Below are positions 1 to 8,370 of a stretch of 64,000 nt of DNA, piece after piece. Source of the DNA: Halogeometricum limi (GTDB lineage Archaea; Halobacteriota; Halobacteria; Halobacteriales; Haloferacaceae); contig NZ_FOYS01000003.1 in NCBI RefSeq assembly GCF_900115785.1, forward strand, positions 248,001-312,000, written 5' to 3'. Under the pieces are notes generated by a model. That model had not been told where the DNA came from. It ran no database searches and saw nothing but the letters and a program-made list of their open reading frames with translations. The position numbers and the translations under genes are program-made. How positions within the stretch are numbered: the stretch's first letter is position 1; each line of letters starts with the position of its first letter.

Positions 1-216
1 GAGGTCACGGAGGAGGCTCTCCGTCCGGTCGTCGGGGTCCTTGACGTAGTTCGCGCCGTGGTCGTAAGTGCAGTCGCGTCGCCGTCGCGTCGCGGCGCGA
101 CCGCAGACGCCGCGACTCTTCTCGACGATTGTCACCGCGGCGTCGACGTCGCGGAGGGCGTACGCCGCGCCGACGCCCGCCGCGCCCGCGCCGACGATAC
201 CGACGCGCAGCGTCAT
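1..216 (-). CDS. FAD/NAD(P)-dependent oxidoreductase, N-terminal part (cut by window edge)
   Basis: Only the first 72 codons are inside the window. They start with a beta strand and a dinucleotide-binding glycine loop, GIVGAGAAG, followed about 20 residues later by an acidic strand end (IVEKS), the classic Rossmann fold for FAD. The next segment, CGRAATRRR...YDHGANY, resembles the amine-oxidase/renalase-like FAD oxidoreductases of haloarchaea. The ATG at 214-216 is the only sensible start. Substrate cannot be judged because the catalytic part is missing. It is divergent from the aldo/keto reductase; the 203-nt gap holds both promoters. Confidence 0.8.
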   Translation of the reverse strand, partial: MTLRVGIVGAGAAGVGAAYALRDVDAAVTIVEKSRGVCGRAATRRRRDCTYDHGANYVKDPDDRTESLLRDL

Positions 217-419
217 CTGACCGTCCCGCCGTCGTCCGCGTTCGTCCGTTCGTCCATAGCCGCGATTGGGACGCTCGCCGCTTTACCGTTCGGGCGACGG
301 CGATTCGAGAGGCGGGTGAGACGAGGGTTCGCGGACCGGTCTCCCCCTCTCTTTCTCTCTCGACCCCCGCTACGGCCGGACCCCGGTGAACTATCGTCTC
401 TCACCTCCCGAGGGTCGGT

Positions 420-1220
420 ATGGAAGACCAGTCGACAGTCGGCGCGGCCGGCGTTCCGGCCGTCGGTCTCGGGACGATGGGACTCGACGGAGACGCGGGC
501 GCCCGGTCGGTAACGGACGCTATCGAGATGGGGTACAGACACGTCGATACCGCGCAGATATACGAGAACGAAAGCGTCGTCGGCCGCGGCATCGCCGCCG
601 CGGACGTCCCGCGCGAGGAACTGTTCGTCGCGACGAAGGTGTGGGCGGACAATCTCGCTTACGACGACGTCCTCGAAAGCACCGCAGAGAGCATGGCGAA
701 GTTAGGGGTCGAATATCTCGACCTGTTGTACGTCCATCGACCCATCGACACCTACGACCCCGAGACGACGCTCGCGGCGTTCGACCATCTCCGCGAGGAG
801 GGACAGATTCGCCACGTCGGCGTGAGCAACTTCGAGGCCGACGAACTCGACACCGCACGCGCGCACCTCGACGCCCCCATCGCCGCCCACCAGATGGAGT
901 ATCACCCCCTTTTCACCCGGCCGGAACTACTCGCCGACGCGCGCGACCACGACTACGCGCCCGTCGCGTACTCGCCGTTGGCGGGCGGACTCGTCACCGA
1001 GGTGGACGACGTCGTCGCCGTCGCGGAGCGACACGACGCGACGCCGCAGGCCGTCTCTCTGGCGTGGTTGCGCGCGAAGGGGTGTGCGGTCATCCCGAAG
1101 GCGAGTTCGGCGAAACACCTGCGCTCGAACTTCGAGGCGGCGCGGACGCTCGAACTCGACGCGGACGACGTAGCCCGTATCGACGGAATCGAGCGAGAAC
1201 GAGAGCTGTTTCCCGAGTGA
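420..1220 (+). CDS. aldo/keto reductase
   Basis: A 266-residue cytoplasmic TIM-barrel oxidoreductase of the aldo/keto reductase superfamily that reduces aldehydes or ketones with NAD(P)H. The catalytic tetrad is visible: D43 (HVDTA), Y48 (QIYENE), K73 (ATKVW) and H106 (YVHRP). The C-terminal part has PKASS followed by a basic residue patch, typical of the cofactor phosphate site. Length is normal for short AKRs. It resembles 2,5-diketogluconate-reductase-like haloarchaeal proteins, but the substrate is not readable from sequence. It stands alone, 46 nt before the next promoter-driven gene. Confidence 0.92.
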   Translation: MEDQSTVGAAGVPAVGLGTMGLDGDAGARSVTDAIEMGYRHVDTAQIYENESVVGRGIAAADVPREELFVATKVWADNLAYDDVLESTAESMAKLGVEYLDLLYVHRPIDTYDPETTLAAFDHLREEGQIRHVGVSNFEADELDTARAHLDAPIAAHQMEYHPLFTRPELLADARDHDYAPVAYSPLAGGLVTEVDDVVAVAERHDATPQAVSLAWLRAKGCAVIPKASSAKHLRSNFEAARTLELDADDVARIDGIERERELFPE

Positions 1221-1237
1221 CGTAACCCCCGGAACGA

Positions 1238-1243
1238 TTATAA
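1238..1243 (+). promoter_or_regulatory. TATA box of the RecA/KaiC-like ATPase gene
   Basis: TTATAA lies 26-27 nt before the ATG at 1267, the spacing expected between an archaeal TATA box and the transcription start. It supports a leaderless mRNA beginning at that ATG rather than the in-frame GTG at 1252. Confidence 0.55.
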
Positions 1244-1266
1244 GTCAGAATGTGGAGAATATCTCT

Positions 1267-1971
1267 ATGCGGATTCCGAGTGGGGTGAGTGGGTTCGACC
1301 ACCTCATCCAAGGGGGGTTCATCCCCGAACGACTCTACGTGCTATCGGGCCCTCCAGGGAGCGGTAAGACGACGTTCACCGCCCAGTTCGTCGCAGAAGG
1401 GCTTCGAAACGGAGAGAACTGCATGTACATCACGATGCACGAGACGCGCGAGGAACTCGTCAACGACATGTCGAGCTACGACTTCGGCTTCGAGACGTTG
1501 ACGAACTCCGACCAGTTCCGGTTCATCAACCTCGCGAGCCAGAAGGGCAAACACGTCCTCAACCAGTTCTCCGGAAGCGGGAGCACTTCGGGCGTACAGA
1601 GCCTGACCGACAAAGTCGTCGCCTTCGTGAACTCGCGACAGGTCGACCGGTTGGTCATCGACTCGACGATGCTCCTCCAACTGCTCTTCACGGGCGACGA
1701 CCAGGAGATGACGCGCTTTCTGACGGCGCTCAAACAGGGCTCGGCGACGACGCTCCTCATCTCCGAGATGACCGACCCAAGTTCGTACTCCGACGAACAC
1801 TTCCTCGCGCACGGCGTCATCTTCTTCCACAACTATCTGGAAGCGACGGGGATGACGCGCGGTATCCAGGTGGTGAAGATGCGCGGGACCGACATCGACT
1901 GCGACATCCGGTCGCTGAACTTCACCGACGAGGGCCTCGTGGTCGACCCGATGGACCACGTGGACTTTTGA
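1267..1971 (+). CDS. RecA-superfamily (KaiC/RAD55-like) ATPase
   Basis: A 234-residue single-domain P-loop ATPase of the KaiC/RadA-like group common in haloarchaea. It opens with the family signature IPSGVSGFDHLIQGG, then Walker A GPPGSGKT (residues 28-35); a Walker B-like strand VDRLVIDS comes about 95 residues later. These proteins often act in signalling or transcription regulation; the role here is unknown. An in-frame GTG at 1252 would add five residues, but the TATA box position favours ATG 1267. The next gene starts 1 nt after the stop, so both are probably one operon. Confidence 0.85.
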   Translation: MRIPSGVSGFDHLIQGGFIPERLYVLSGPPGSGKTTFTAQFVAEGLRNGENCMYITMHETREELVNDMSSYDFGFETLTNSDQFRFINLASQKGKHVLNQFSGSGSTSGVQSLTDKVVAFVNSRQVDRLVIDSTMLLQLLFTGDDQEMTRFLTALKQGSATTLLISEMTDPSSYSDEHFLAHGVIFFHNYLEATGMTRGIQVVKMRGTDIDCDIRSLNFTDEGLVVDPMDHVDF

Positions 1972-1972
1972 G

Positions 1973-2383
1973 ATGTACGAACGCGCCTTCGACCTCGATT
2001 GGGAGACGGTCGGCGCCGAGGAGGCGCTCCGCCGGATGTACGCGCTGGGCATCTCCACCGAGTTAGGCGACCGGTACGACGACGAACGGACGCGAATTCT
2101 CCGGCTGGCGAACACGGCCTACCAACGCAGCGTCCTGGAGTTGGCGTTCACCGAGGGTCGGAACGCGGTCCGCGACCACCGCGAGGAGTACGACTCCGAC
2201 GAGGCGACGTGGGACGCACTCATCGAGGCGAAGGGCATCGTCGTCGACTCGAACGCCCCCGAACTCGACGAGGAGTCGCCCGCGACTCGCCCGACGGCCA
2301 TCGAACGGGCGTCGATGCTCGAACTCGACGTGGACGATTTGGAGCGACTCAGGCTCCCGAAGTTCCTCCGCCGAGAGGACTGA
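1973..2383 (+). CDS. conserved haloarchaeal protein of unknown function
   Basis: A 136-residue acidic, soluble, mostly helical protein with no membrane segment, signal peptide or recognised motif. It starts 1 nt after the stop of the KaiC-like ATPase (TGA-G-ATG), which implies translational coupling and perhaps a shared role. The segment LRLANTAYQRSVLELAF looks like a helical core, and the end is basic (LPKFLRRED). I do not recognise a family; the operon link is the only functional hint. Confidence 0.75.
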   Translation: MYERAFDLDWETVGAEEALRRMYALGISTELGDRYDDERTRILRLANTAYQRSVLELAFTEGRNAVRDHREEYDSDEATWDALIEAKGIVVDSNAPELDEESPATRPTAIERASMLELDVDDLERLRLPKFLRRED

Positions 2384-2443
2384 CGCGACGGTGCCGTGCA
2401 CGACTGCCGTGGGTTCTTCGGTGTCGGGTACCTACGGTGACGC

Positions 2444-2848
2444 ATGTCCGAACAGGGTTCCGACGCGGCGACGACCGACGAAGAGTGGCGCGAACGCCTC
2501 AGCGAAGACGAGTACGAGATTCTGAGAGAGAAGGGGACCGAACCGCGCTTCAGCGGCGAGCACGTCGACAGAGACGAGGACGGCGCGTATCTCTGCGCCG
2601 GGTGCGGCGCGGAACTGTTCGAGTCGGAGACGAAGTACGACTCGGGGTGCGGATGGCCGTCGTTCTTCGCCGCGCACGACGACGCTATCGAGACGAAGAC
2701 GGACACCCGCCACGGGATGCGCCGCATCGAGGTTCTGTGTAAGAACTGCGGCGGGCACCTCGGTCACGTCTTCGACGACGGCCCGAACCCCACCGGGAAG
2801 CGCTACTGCATCAACTCGGTCGCGCTCGACTTCGACCCCGACGAGTAG
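2444..2848 (+). CDS. msrB: peptide-methionine (R)-S-oxide reductase
   Basis: A 134-residue MsrB that reduces the R-sulfoxide of methionine in oxidised proteins, a cytoplasmic repair enzyme. It has the structural zinc pairs CAGC (C51, C54) and CKNC (C99, C102), the SGCGWPSF block with C69 as probable recycling cysteine, the substrate histidines in GHLGHVF (H105, H108), and the catalytic cysteine C122 in RYCINS. Length and motif order are complete. It is transcribed alone. Confidence 0.97.
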   Translation: MSEQGSDAATTDEEWRERLSEDEYEILREKGTEPRFSGEHVDRDEDGAYLCAGCGAELFESETKYDSGCGWPSFFAAHDDAIETKTDTRHGMRRIEVLCKNCGGHLGHVFDDGPNPTGKRYCINSVALDFDPDE

Positions 2849-2930
2849 AACGACGGTAACGGCCCGTAACGACCTGTTTCGCCCCGGCTACCCGGTACAT
2901 ACTGATTTCCCCAGTCCGGGTACTGAGGGT

Positions 2931-3185
2931 ATGCTCCGACCGCCCGTTCACCGCAGACGAGGCAACTCGCTCCCGGTGTACGGTCTCTTCGTCCTCGGAT
3001 TTCTCGCCATCGCCGGCGGCGTCGTCTACCCCACGGAGGCGCTTCTCGGCGGGTCGACTGCGACGTCGCTCGTCTCTTCGGCGAGCCCCGTCGACGGCCG
3101 ACCGCTCGTCGTCGGCGCGACGGCGGTCGTTCTCGGGTCGTGCGCGCTCGTCCTCGCCGAACTCCTCTTTCTCGCGCGGGGGTGA
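2931..3185 (+). CDS. small membrane protein, unknown function
   Basis: An 84-residue protein with a basic start (RRRGN) and two predicted membrane helices, about residues 17-38 and 58-81, separated by a short Ser/Thr-rich loop. No family recognised. The reading frame fills the gap between msrB and the epimerase on the same strand, and its hydrophobicity pattern is not what antisense shadows of this genome give, which supports it being real. Confidence 0.6.
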   Translation: MLRPPVHRRRGNSLPVYGLFVLGFLAIAGGVVYPTEALLGGSTATSLVSSASPVDGRPLVVGATAVVLGSCALVLAELLFLARG

Positions 3186-3256
3186 TTCGGCGACTCTCGG
3201 CCACCGCCGACTGCCGGTGACGACCGACTTTTCACCTCGGCTACTCGACACTACGC

Positions 3257-4285
3257 ATGCACGTCCTCGTCGTCGGTGGAACCGGACTCATCAGCACGGG
3301 AATCACGCGGCAACTCGTCGACGCCGGTCACGAGGCGACCATCGTCACACGCGGCGAGACGACGGCCGACGTCCCGGACGTTCGGGAGGTGCGCGCCGAC
3401 CGAACCGAGTACGAGGCGTTCGAGCGTCGGATGCGCGAACTCGACCCCGCGCCGGACGCCGTGATAGACATGGTGTGCTTCTCGGCCGAGGACGCCGAGA
3501 GCGCCGTCCGCGCGTTCGAGAACCGAGTCGACCGGTTCGTCTTCTGTTCGACCATCGACGTCTACCACCGGCCGCCGCCGAAGAACCCCGTCACCGAGGA
3601 CGCGCCCCGAAACCCGCCCGTTAGCGACTACGCCGCGGGGAAGACTGCGGCCGAAGACGTCCTGTTCGGGGCGGACGGCGACGTCTTCGACGTGACCGTC
3701 CTCCGCCCGTGGAACACCTACGGCGAGGGCGGGACACTGGTCCACACGCTCGGGACGGACTCCTCGTACGTCTCGCGTATCCGCGAGGGTCGACCCATCG
3801 TCGTCCACGGTGACGGCACCTCGCTGTGGGGGCCGTGCCACCGCGACGACGTGGCGCGCGCGTTCGTTGGCGCGGTCGAGGCGGACGCCGAGACGGTCGC
3901 CGGCGAGGCGTACAACGTCACGAGCGAACAGACGATGACGTGGAACCAGTACCACGAACACGTCGCGAACGCGCTCGACGCGCCGGCACCCGACCTCGTC
4001 CACGTCCCGACGCACGTCCTCCGCAGCGTCGCTCCCGACCGGACGCGGATGCTCCGCGACCACTTCCGGTACAGCACCGTCTTCGACAACGAGAAGGCGA
4101 AACGCGACCTCGGATTCGAGTACACCGTCGACTTCGAGACGGGCGTCCGACGGACGGTCGAGTGGTTAGACGACCACGACGCGGTCGAGGAACCGGACGG
4201 ACGAACGTTCTCGGACCGCCTCGCCGCGGCGTGGCGCGAGTCCACGGACTCGTTCGTCGCGTCGTTCGGACCGGTGCCGGAGTAA
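3257..4285 (+). CDS. NAD-dependent epimerase/dehydratase family protein (extended SDR)
   Basis: A 342-residue extended short-chain dehydrogenase/reductase acting on a nucleotide-linked sugar or similar substrate. The NAD-binding loop is GGTGLIS (residues 7-13), with Ser in place of the usual third Gly, as in a subgroup of archaeal SDRs. The active-site pair is Y125/K129 (YAAGK), preceded by STIDVY where a catalytic Ser/Thr is expected. The C-terminal half has the substrate-domain block GEAYNVTSEQTMTW. No glycan cluster is nearby, so the substrate is open. Confidence 0.88.
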   Translation: MHVLVVGGTGLISTGITRQLVDAGHEATIVTRGETTADVPDVREVRADRTEYEAFERRMRELDPAPDAVIDMVCFSAEDAESAVRAFENRVDRFVFCSTIDVYHRPPPKNPVTEDAPRNPPVSDYAAGKTAAEDVLFGADGDVFDVTVLRPWNTYGEGGTLVHTLGTDSSYVSRIREGRPIVVHGDGTSLWGPCHRDDVARAFVGAVEADAETVAGEAYNVTSEQTMTWNQYHEHVANALDAPAPDLVHVPTHVLRSVAPDRTRMLRDHFRYSTVFDNEKAKRDLGFEYTVDFETGVRRTVEWLDDHDAVEEPDGRTFSDRLAAAWRESTDSFVASFGPVPE

Positions 4286-4286
4286 C

Positions 4287-4880
4287 TTATCCGGAGTTCA
4301 CGCGCTCGACGCCGCCGTCCGCTGACGCCGCGTCCGCGTGCGACTCGTCCTCGTTCGTCTCTCTGTCTGTCTCTGTCTCCGCCGACTCGTCGCCAGTCGC
4401 CTCGCCCGTCTCGAACTTCGACGACTCGTCGCCGCTCTCGCCGGCCGAACGCTCTTCCGCCGCCGTTACCCACCGCTCCGCTCTGCTCTCCGCGACGCTC
4501 GCGGCCGTCGCGACGGTGGACGGGTCCGCCCGACGAATCGCCGCGAGCGAGTCGATGCCGGCGTCGTGGAGTCGTCTGGCGTACGTTTCGCCGAGACCGC
4601 CGAGTACCGTCAGTTCGCTATTGAACTCGTCACCGCCGCCTTCGGCGTCCGTCGCGCCCGCGTCGGCCAGTTCTGCCCCTCCCGTCGTCACGTCGTCGGC
4701 GAGGACGTACCGAAGTTCGTCGTGCGGGAGGTAGCCGCAGACGTCTTTCCGCTTCGCGTCTCGAAAGAGGAGGACGCCTCCGTCTATCGCTTTGAAGTTC
4801 GCACACTCGACCGTCAGACCCGACTTCGTGACGGCGTGCATCGTCGATTCACTCGTTGTCTCCGTCGATTTCTTTCCCAT
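4287..4880 (-). CDS. helix-hairpin-helix domain protein
   Basis: A 197-residue protein. The N-terminal 65 residues form a small beta-rich domain of unknown type; the middle has a helix-hairpin-helix-like unit, LTVLGGLGETYARRL and following helices, as used for DNA backbone contacts; the last 55 residues are a disordered acidic Ser/Glu/Asp tail. The ATG at 4878-4880 is used here; an internal ATG at 4839-4841 would drop 13 residues. It converges on the epimerase with the stop codons 1 nt apart. Role unknown, perhaps nucleic-acid binding. Confidence 0.7.
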   Translation of the reverse strand: MGKKSTETTSESTMHAVTKSGLTVECANFKAIDGGVLLFRDAKRKDVCGYLPHDELRYVLADDVTTGGAELADAGATDAEGGGDEFNSELTVLGGLGETYARRLHDAGIDSLAAIRRADPSTVATAASVAESRAERWVTAAEERSAGESGDESSKFETGEATGDESAETETDRETNEDESHADAASADGGVERVNSG

Positions 4881-4982
4881 GACACCACGCGCGGTTCGAC
4901 CGCACGGGAGAGAGTACGCTCGCGGTGACGATGAATGAGACTCCGAGGGGAGCGTTTTGCCCCGGGAGCACCAAGCGCGAGT

Positions 4983-5375
4983 ATGGCGTCGAGCGTCTCT
5001 CCCGAAGTCGAGCGTCTCCTGACGAGCGAACCGCTGATGGCGCACGTGGCGACGTGCCGCGAGGGCCGACCGCACGTCGCGCCCGTCTGGTACCGCTACG
5101 AAGACGGCGTCGTGGAACTGGTCACGACCGGAACGAAGCTTCGGAACCTCCGCGAGAACCCCCGCGTCGCCCTCTCGATACAGAAAGACGAGGGCGGCGA
5201 CGCGAAGTGGATGGTGTCGCTTCTCGGCACGGCCACCGTCGTCGACGACGCGGACGAGACACGCGAAGCGACGCGGAAGATAAACCGGAAGTACGGCGCG
5301 GCCGAAGACGCGTGGTCTGAGAACACGCTCGTCCGGGTCCGCGTCGGAACCGCGAGTCACCGGACGTACGAGTGA
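4983..5375 (+). CDS. pyridoxamine 5'-phosphate oxidase-family (FMN-binding split barrel) protein
   Basis: A 130-residue split-barrel protein of the PNPOx-like group. The segments MAHVATCREGRPHVAPVW and TGTKLRNLRENPRVALSI match the flavin-binding strand pattern. Family members bind FMN, F420 or heme; nothing here decides which. The ATG at 4983 gives the usual N-terminus (about 15 residues before the first core strand); upstream ATGs at 4931 and 4935 lie out of frame or only add a non-conserved stretch. It is divergent from the HhH protein. Confidence 0.85.
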   Translation: MASSVSPEVERLLTSEPLMAHVATCREGRPHVAPVWYRYEDGVVELVTTGTKLRNLRENPRVALSIQKDEGGDAKWMVSLLGTATVVDDADETREATRKINRKYGAAEDAWSENTLVRVRVGTASHRTYE

Positions 5376-5428
5376 GTGGCCGACGCGAGGCGAACCCTTT
5401 TGTCGGAGAGCGAGGCTACTCAGTGACG

Positions 5429-6157
5429 ATGGACCGCAGCGCGGACCTCGACAGGCTGTACGCCCTCTTCGGCAGACTCGAAGAGCGGGTGGGCGGGGCG
5501 CGGCGACTCGCCGACTGTACCGGCTACATGGACTGGCCCGACAGGGGTCTGTACGTCTTCTTCGCCCCCGGAGAGTCCCGCGCGTCGAGCGGTCAGCGGC
5601 GGGTGACGCGCGTCGGCACGCACGCCGTCTCGGCCGGCAGTTCGACGACGCTCTGGGACCGCCTGAAACAGCACTACGGGACCGGTCCGGGGAGTTCGGC
5701 GCACCCGCACGGCGGCAACCATCGCGGGTCGGTCTATCGGCGGCGCGTCGGCGAGGCGTTCGTCGAGCGGTACGGACTCCACGAGCGATACCCCGACTGG
5801 GGAGCGACGAGCGTCCCCGACGACCGCGACCGAAGCGAGGTCCGCGACGAGGAGTACCCGCTGGAACGCCGCGTCAGCGCCTTCCTCCGCGACCAACCGT
5901 TCCTCTGGGTCGACCTCGACGACGAACCCGGACCCGACAGCGACCGCGCGTACGTCGAGCGCAACCTCGTCGCTCTCGTGAGTAACTACGACCGCCGTCC
6001 CCGCGACCCCCGCAGAAGCGATTGGCTCGGCGGCTACGCTCGCAGCGCGAAGATTCGCGCGTCCGGCCTGTGGAACGTAGAGCACGCAGACGAGTCGTAC
6101 GACCCCGCATTCCTCGACACGCTGGCGGCGGCAGTCGAACGGACGACGCCGCCGTGA
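5429..6157 (+). CDS. GIY-YIG-like nuclease-domain protein (putative)
   Basis: A 242-residue soluble protein, not formally recognised, but its order of conserved residues fits a GIY-YIG nuclease fold: GLY at 40-42, VGT at 62-64 in place of YIG, an Arg at 78 followed by the LKQH histidine at 82, and a later Glu/Asn pair (E177, N186) at the position of the metal-binding Glu and Asn. A Gly/His-rich insert GGNHRGS sits between. The ATG at 5429 is chosen because the stretch before it overlaps the PNPOx-family gene. A gene for a repeat/zinc-ribbon protein follows 51 nt later. Confidence 0.6.
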   Translation: MDRSADLDRLYALFGRLEERVGGARRLADCTGYMDWPDRGLYVFFAPGESRASSGQRRVTRVGTHAVSAGSSTTLWDRLKQHYGTGPGSSAHPHGGNHRGSVYRRRVGEAFVERYGLHERYPDWGATSVPDDRDRSEVRDEEYPLERRVSAFLRDQPFLWVDLDDEPGPDSDRAYVERNLVALVSNYDRRPRDPRRSDWLGGYARSAKIRASGLWNVEHADESYDPAFLDTLAAAVERTTPP

Positions 6158-6208
6158 GCGGACTACCGGGGCCGAAACCGTCGTCTCTCCGCGGTCCTCC
6201 GAGACCGT

Positions 6209-6943
6209 ATGGAGAACCACACCGACGCCGCGATTCTCGAACTCGCGCACGGCCGATACGCCGACGCGGGCGACGAGTACACGCTCGCCGCCTACGCCGA
6301 CCTCTCGGGGACGGGTGGGAACCGACGGTCGTTGTTCGACCCTGACGGGGCCGAGTGGGCCGGCTACGCCGTGGAATCGTTCCTCCTCGCGGCCGTCTGC
6401 TACCGTCTCGCGGGCGACGACGAGAGAGCGCGAAACCGCGTCGGACAGGGTATCCTCGTCGTCGGTGACCTCCGCGACGACGTGCTCTCGGACGCGGTGC
6501 TCCGGGCGGCCTGCTTCGAGTGGGTCGGTCACCTGCGGACCGTCGTCGGCGACGCCGACCGGGCGGCGACGGCGTACGACCGCGCCGCGTCCGGATACGC
6601 CGACGCCGACCCCGAGGACGCGGTGTCGTGGACGACGAACCCACTGTTGCAGGCCGGGACGAACGCCGTCTGTCACCTCTCGCGACCCGACGACGTGCAG
6701 TGGGACGAGATTCACGGGTCGGACCCCTCGACGGCGCTCACCCGGCGCGTGCAGTTCGCTCGCTCTCGACTCCCGTCGATGGTGGCCGCCCGCATCGACG
6801 CCGGGACGCTCCACGCGCCGCGCGGGTCGACCGAGTACGGGACGGGTCAGTTCCGCTGTCCCGACTGCGGGTCCGACGACGTGAACTACGTCGCGGACAC
6901 GGTGCTCTGCCTGCGGTGTGATACGCCCGTCGACCGGGTCTGA
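6209..6943 (+). CDS. helical-repeat protein with C-terminal zinc ribbon
   Basis: A 244-residue acidic protein. Residues about 1-150 are alpha-helical with paired helices resembling tetratricopeptide-like repeats (ADRAATAYDRAASGYADAD). The last 30 residues are a zinc ribbon with CPDCGS and CLRCDTP, a CxxC pair at each end. No catalytic motif is seen. Such architecture suggests an adaptor or nucleic-acid associated scaffold. It follows the GIY-YIG-like gene by 51 nt and may be cotranscribed with it. Confidence 0.68.
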   Translation: MENHTDAAILELAHGRYADAGDEYTLAAYADLSGTGGNRRSLFDPDGAEWAGYAVESFLLAAVCYRLAGDDERARNRVGQGILVVGDLRDDVLSDAVLRAACFEWVGHLRTVVGDADRAATAYDRAASGYADADPEDAVSWTTNPLLQAGTNAVCHLSRPDDVQWDEIHGSDPSTALTRRVQFARSRLPSMVAARIDAGTLHAPRGSTEYGTGQFRCPDCGSDDVNYVADTVLCLRCDTPVDRV

Positions 6944-6979
6944 ACCGACGTCTCGGCTCTGTTCGGGCGTCGCTTCCGC

Positions 6980-7981
6980 TCAGACTCCGTCGCCGTCGAC
7001 CGGACCGTCTTCGGACAGGAGCGTCTCGGCGCGAACGAGGTATCGCTCCACTCGCTCGTGTGCGTCCACGGCCGCCGCGTCACCGGCCGCGCGTGCGTCG
7101 TCGAGGACGCGCCGAGCGTCTTCGAGCGTTTCGAGGGCGCGTTCGCGGCGTCGCTCTCGGTGGAAATCCGCCGTGGTGTCTTCGACGACGCCCAAGACGC
7201 CGCTCCGTCCCGTCGCGTCGAGCTCGAAGGGGACCTTTCGGACGCTCTCGACGACCAGTTCGCCGTCGTCGTCGCGCCGTCGCTGTTCCGGGAGATACGT
7301 CGATTCGCCGGACGCCAGAATCTCCTCGTCTTCCGCGCGGAACCGTTCTGCCGTCTCCTCGGAGAGCAGGTCCGCCTCGTACCGACCTTCCACCTCCGCG
7401 GGCGTCATGTCGTACGTCTCCGCCCCCGCCTCGTTCATCAGGACGTAGCGTCCCTCCTCGTCTTTCACGAACAGGCAGAGCGGAAGGAGGTCCACGACGC
7501 GGCGGAGACGCGTCTCGCTCAGTTCGAGTTCGCGTTCGGCGCGGTCACGTGCGACGGCGTTTCGGATTCGGTTGGCGAGCACGTCGAACCGGTCCGCGCC
7601 GCCGCCCTTCCGGAGGTAGTCGGTGACGCCCGCGGAGATGGCTCGACTGGCTATCTGTTCTGAGCCCTTGCCGGTGAACAGGACGAACGGCGCGTCGAAC
7701 CCCTCGTCTCGAAGCGTATCGAGGAGTTCGAGACCGTTCATCTGAGGCATATCGTAGTCGCTGACGACGCAGTCGACGCCGTCCAGTCGCTCGGTGACGG
7801 CGGTGGGGTCCGAGACGCTCTCGACGCGTATCCACGGGCGTTCCGCGCCCGTCCGCTCCAGTCGCGCGCCGGTCAGTTCGCAGAACGCCGGGTCGTCGTC
7901 GACGTGGAGGACGCGAATCGGTCGCGGGTCGTCGTTCCCCCGACGCGTACTCGCGCCGCCGCCCCTTCGGTCCCCGTCCAT
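6980..7981 (-). CDS. response regulator with PAS domain and no kinase domain
   Basis: A 333-residue cytoplasmic signalling protein. Residues 20-145 are a receiver domain with the acidic pair DDD (28-30), phospho-acceptor D75 in SDYDMP and the FTGKG lysine loop. Residues about 160-280 form a PAS domain (LPLCLFVKDEEGRYVLMNEA). The remainder is a coiled helical tail; no HisKA or ATPase domain follows, so it must act by protein contact or feed another kinase. The ATG at 7981 is taken, since farther-upstream codons run into the next gene. Confidence 0.88.
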   Translation of the reverse strand: MDGDRRGGGASTRRGNDDPRPIRVLHVDDDPAFCELTGARLERTGAERPWIRVESVSDPTAVTERLDGVDCVVSDYDMPQMNGLELLDTLRDEGFDAPFVLFTGKGSEQIASRAISAGVTDYLRKGGGADRFDVLANRIRNAVARDRAERELELSETRLRRVVDLLPLCLFVKDEEGRYVLMNEAGAETYDMTPAEVEGRYEADLLSEETAERFRAEDEEILASGESTYLPEQRRRDDDGELVVESVRKVPFELDATGRSGVLGVVEDTTADFHRERRRERALETLEDARRVLDDARAAGDAAAVDAHERVERYLVRAETLLSEDGPVDGDGV

Positions 7982-8031
7982 ACTCCCCTCTTGGAAGTCG
8001 CCGTAATAGCTATTCGGGACTCCGGTGGGTG

Positions 8032-8247
8032 TCAGTCGGCGTCCGCGAGGACGGCGACCCCCGTCAGAACGAACCACGCCATCCACGCCGAGAACGTGAG
8101 GAGGTACAGCGTGTACTGGGCCGTCACGCTCGTCCGACCGCCGAGCGTCGCGGGGACGACGAGTTCCGTCGTCACGAGGAGTACGGTCGCACACACCGCG
8201 CCGACGGCGACGTTGCGGCGGACGACCGGCGCGCCCGGGAGCGTCAT
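8032..8247 (-). CDS. small two-helix membrane protein
   Basis: A 71-residue protein with two predicted transmembrane helices (about residues 13-34 and 43-66) joined by a short loop. The open frame continues upstream but the first ATG giving a normal short basic N-terminus is at 8245-8247. No family function known. It is divergent from the ABC exporter gene; the 110-nt gap between them carries AT-rich promoter sequence (CATATA near 8305). Confidence 0.62.
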   Translation of the reverse strand: MTLPGAPVVRRNVAVGAVCATVLLVTTELVVPATLGGRTSVTAQYTLYLLTFSAWMAWFVLTGVAVLADAD

Positions 8248-8370
8248 CACCGGCGTTTCGACGGCGACGGCGAAACCGCTTCCGCCTCGTCTGCGGGGAA
8301 CGACATATACTCGCGAACGACCTAGTTCGGTGGATGAGACACGACCTGACGGGCGGTGGTCGCTGACGTG

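Noticed and set aside
8356-8370. Five extra N-terminal codons for the ABC exporter (GTG 8356)
   Set aside because: The GTG at 8371 gives a normal short hydrophilic start (MSGTDS) and no strong ribosome site decides it; 8356 is kept only as an alternative.
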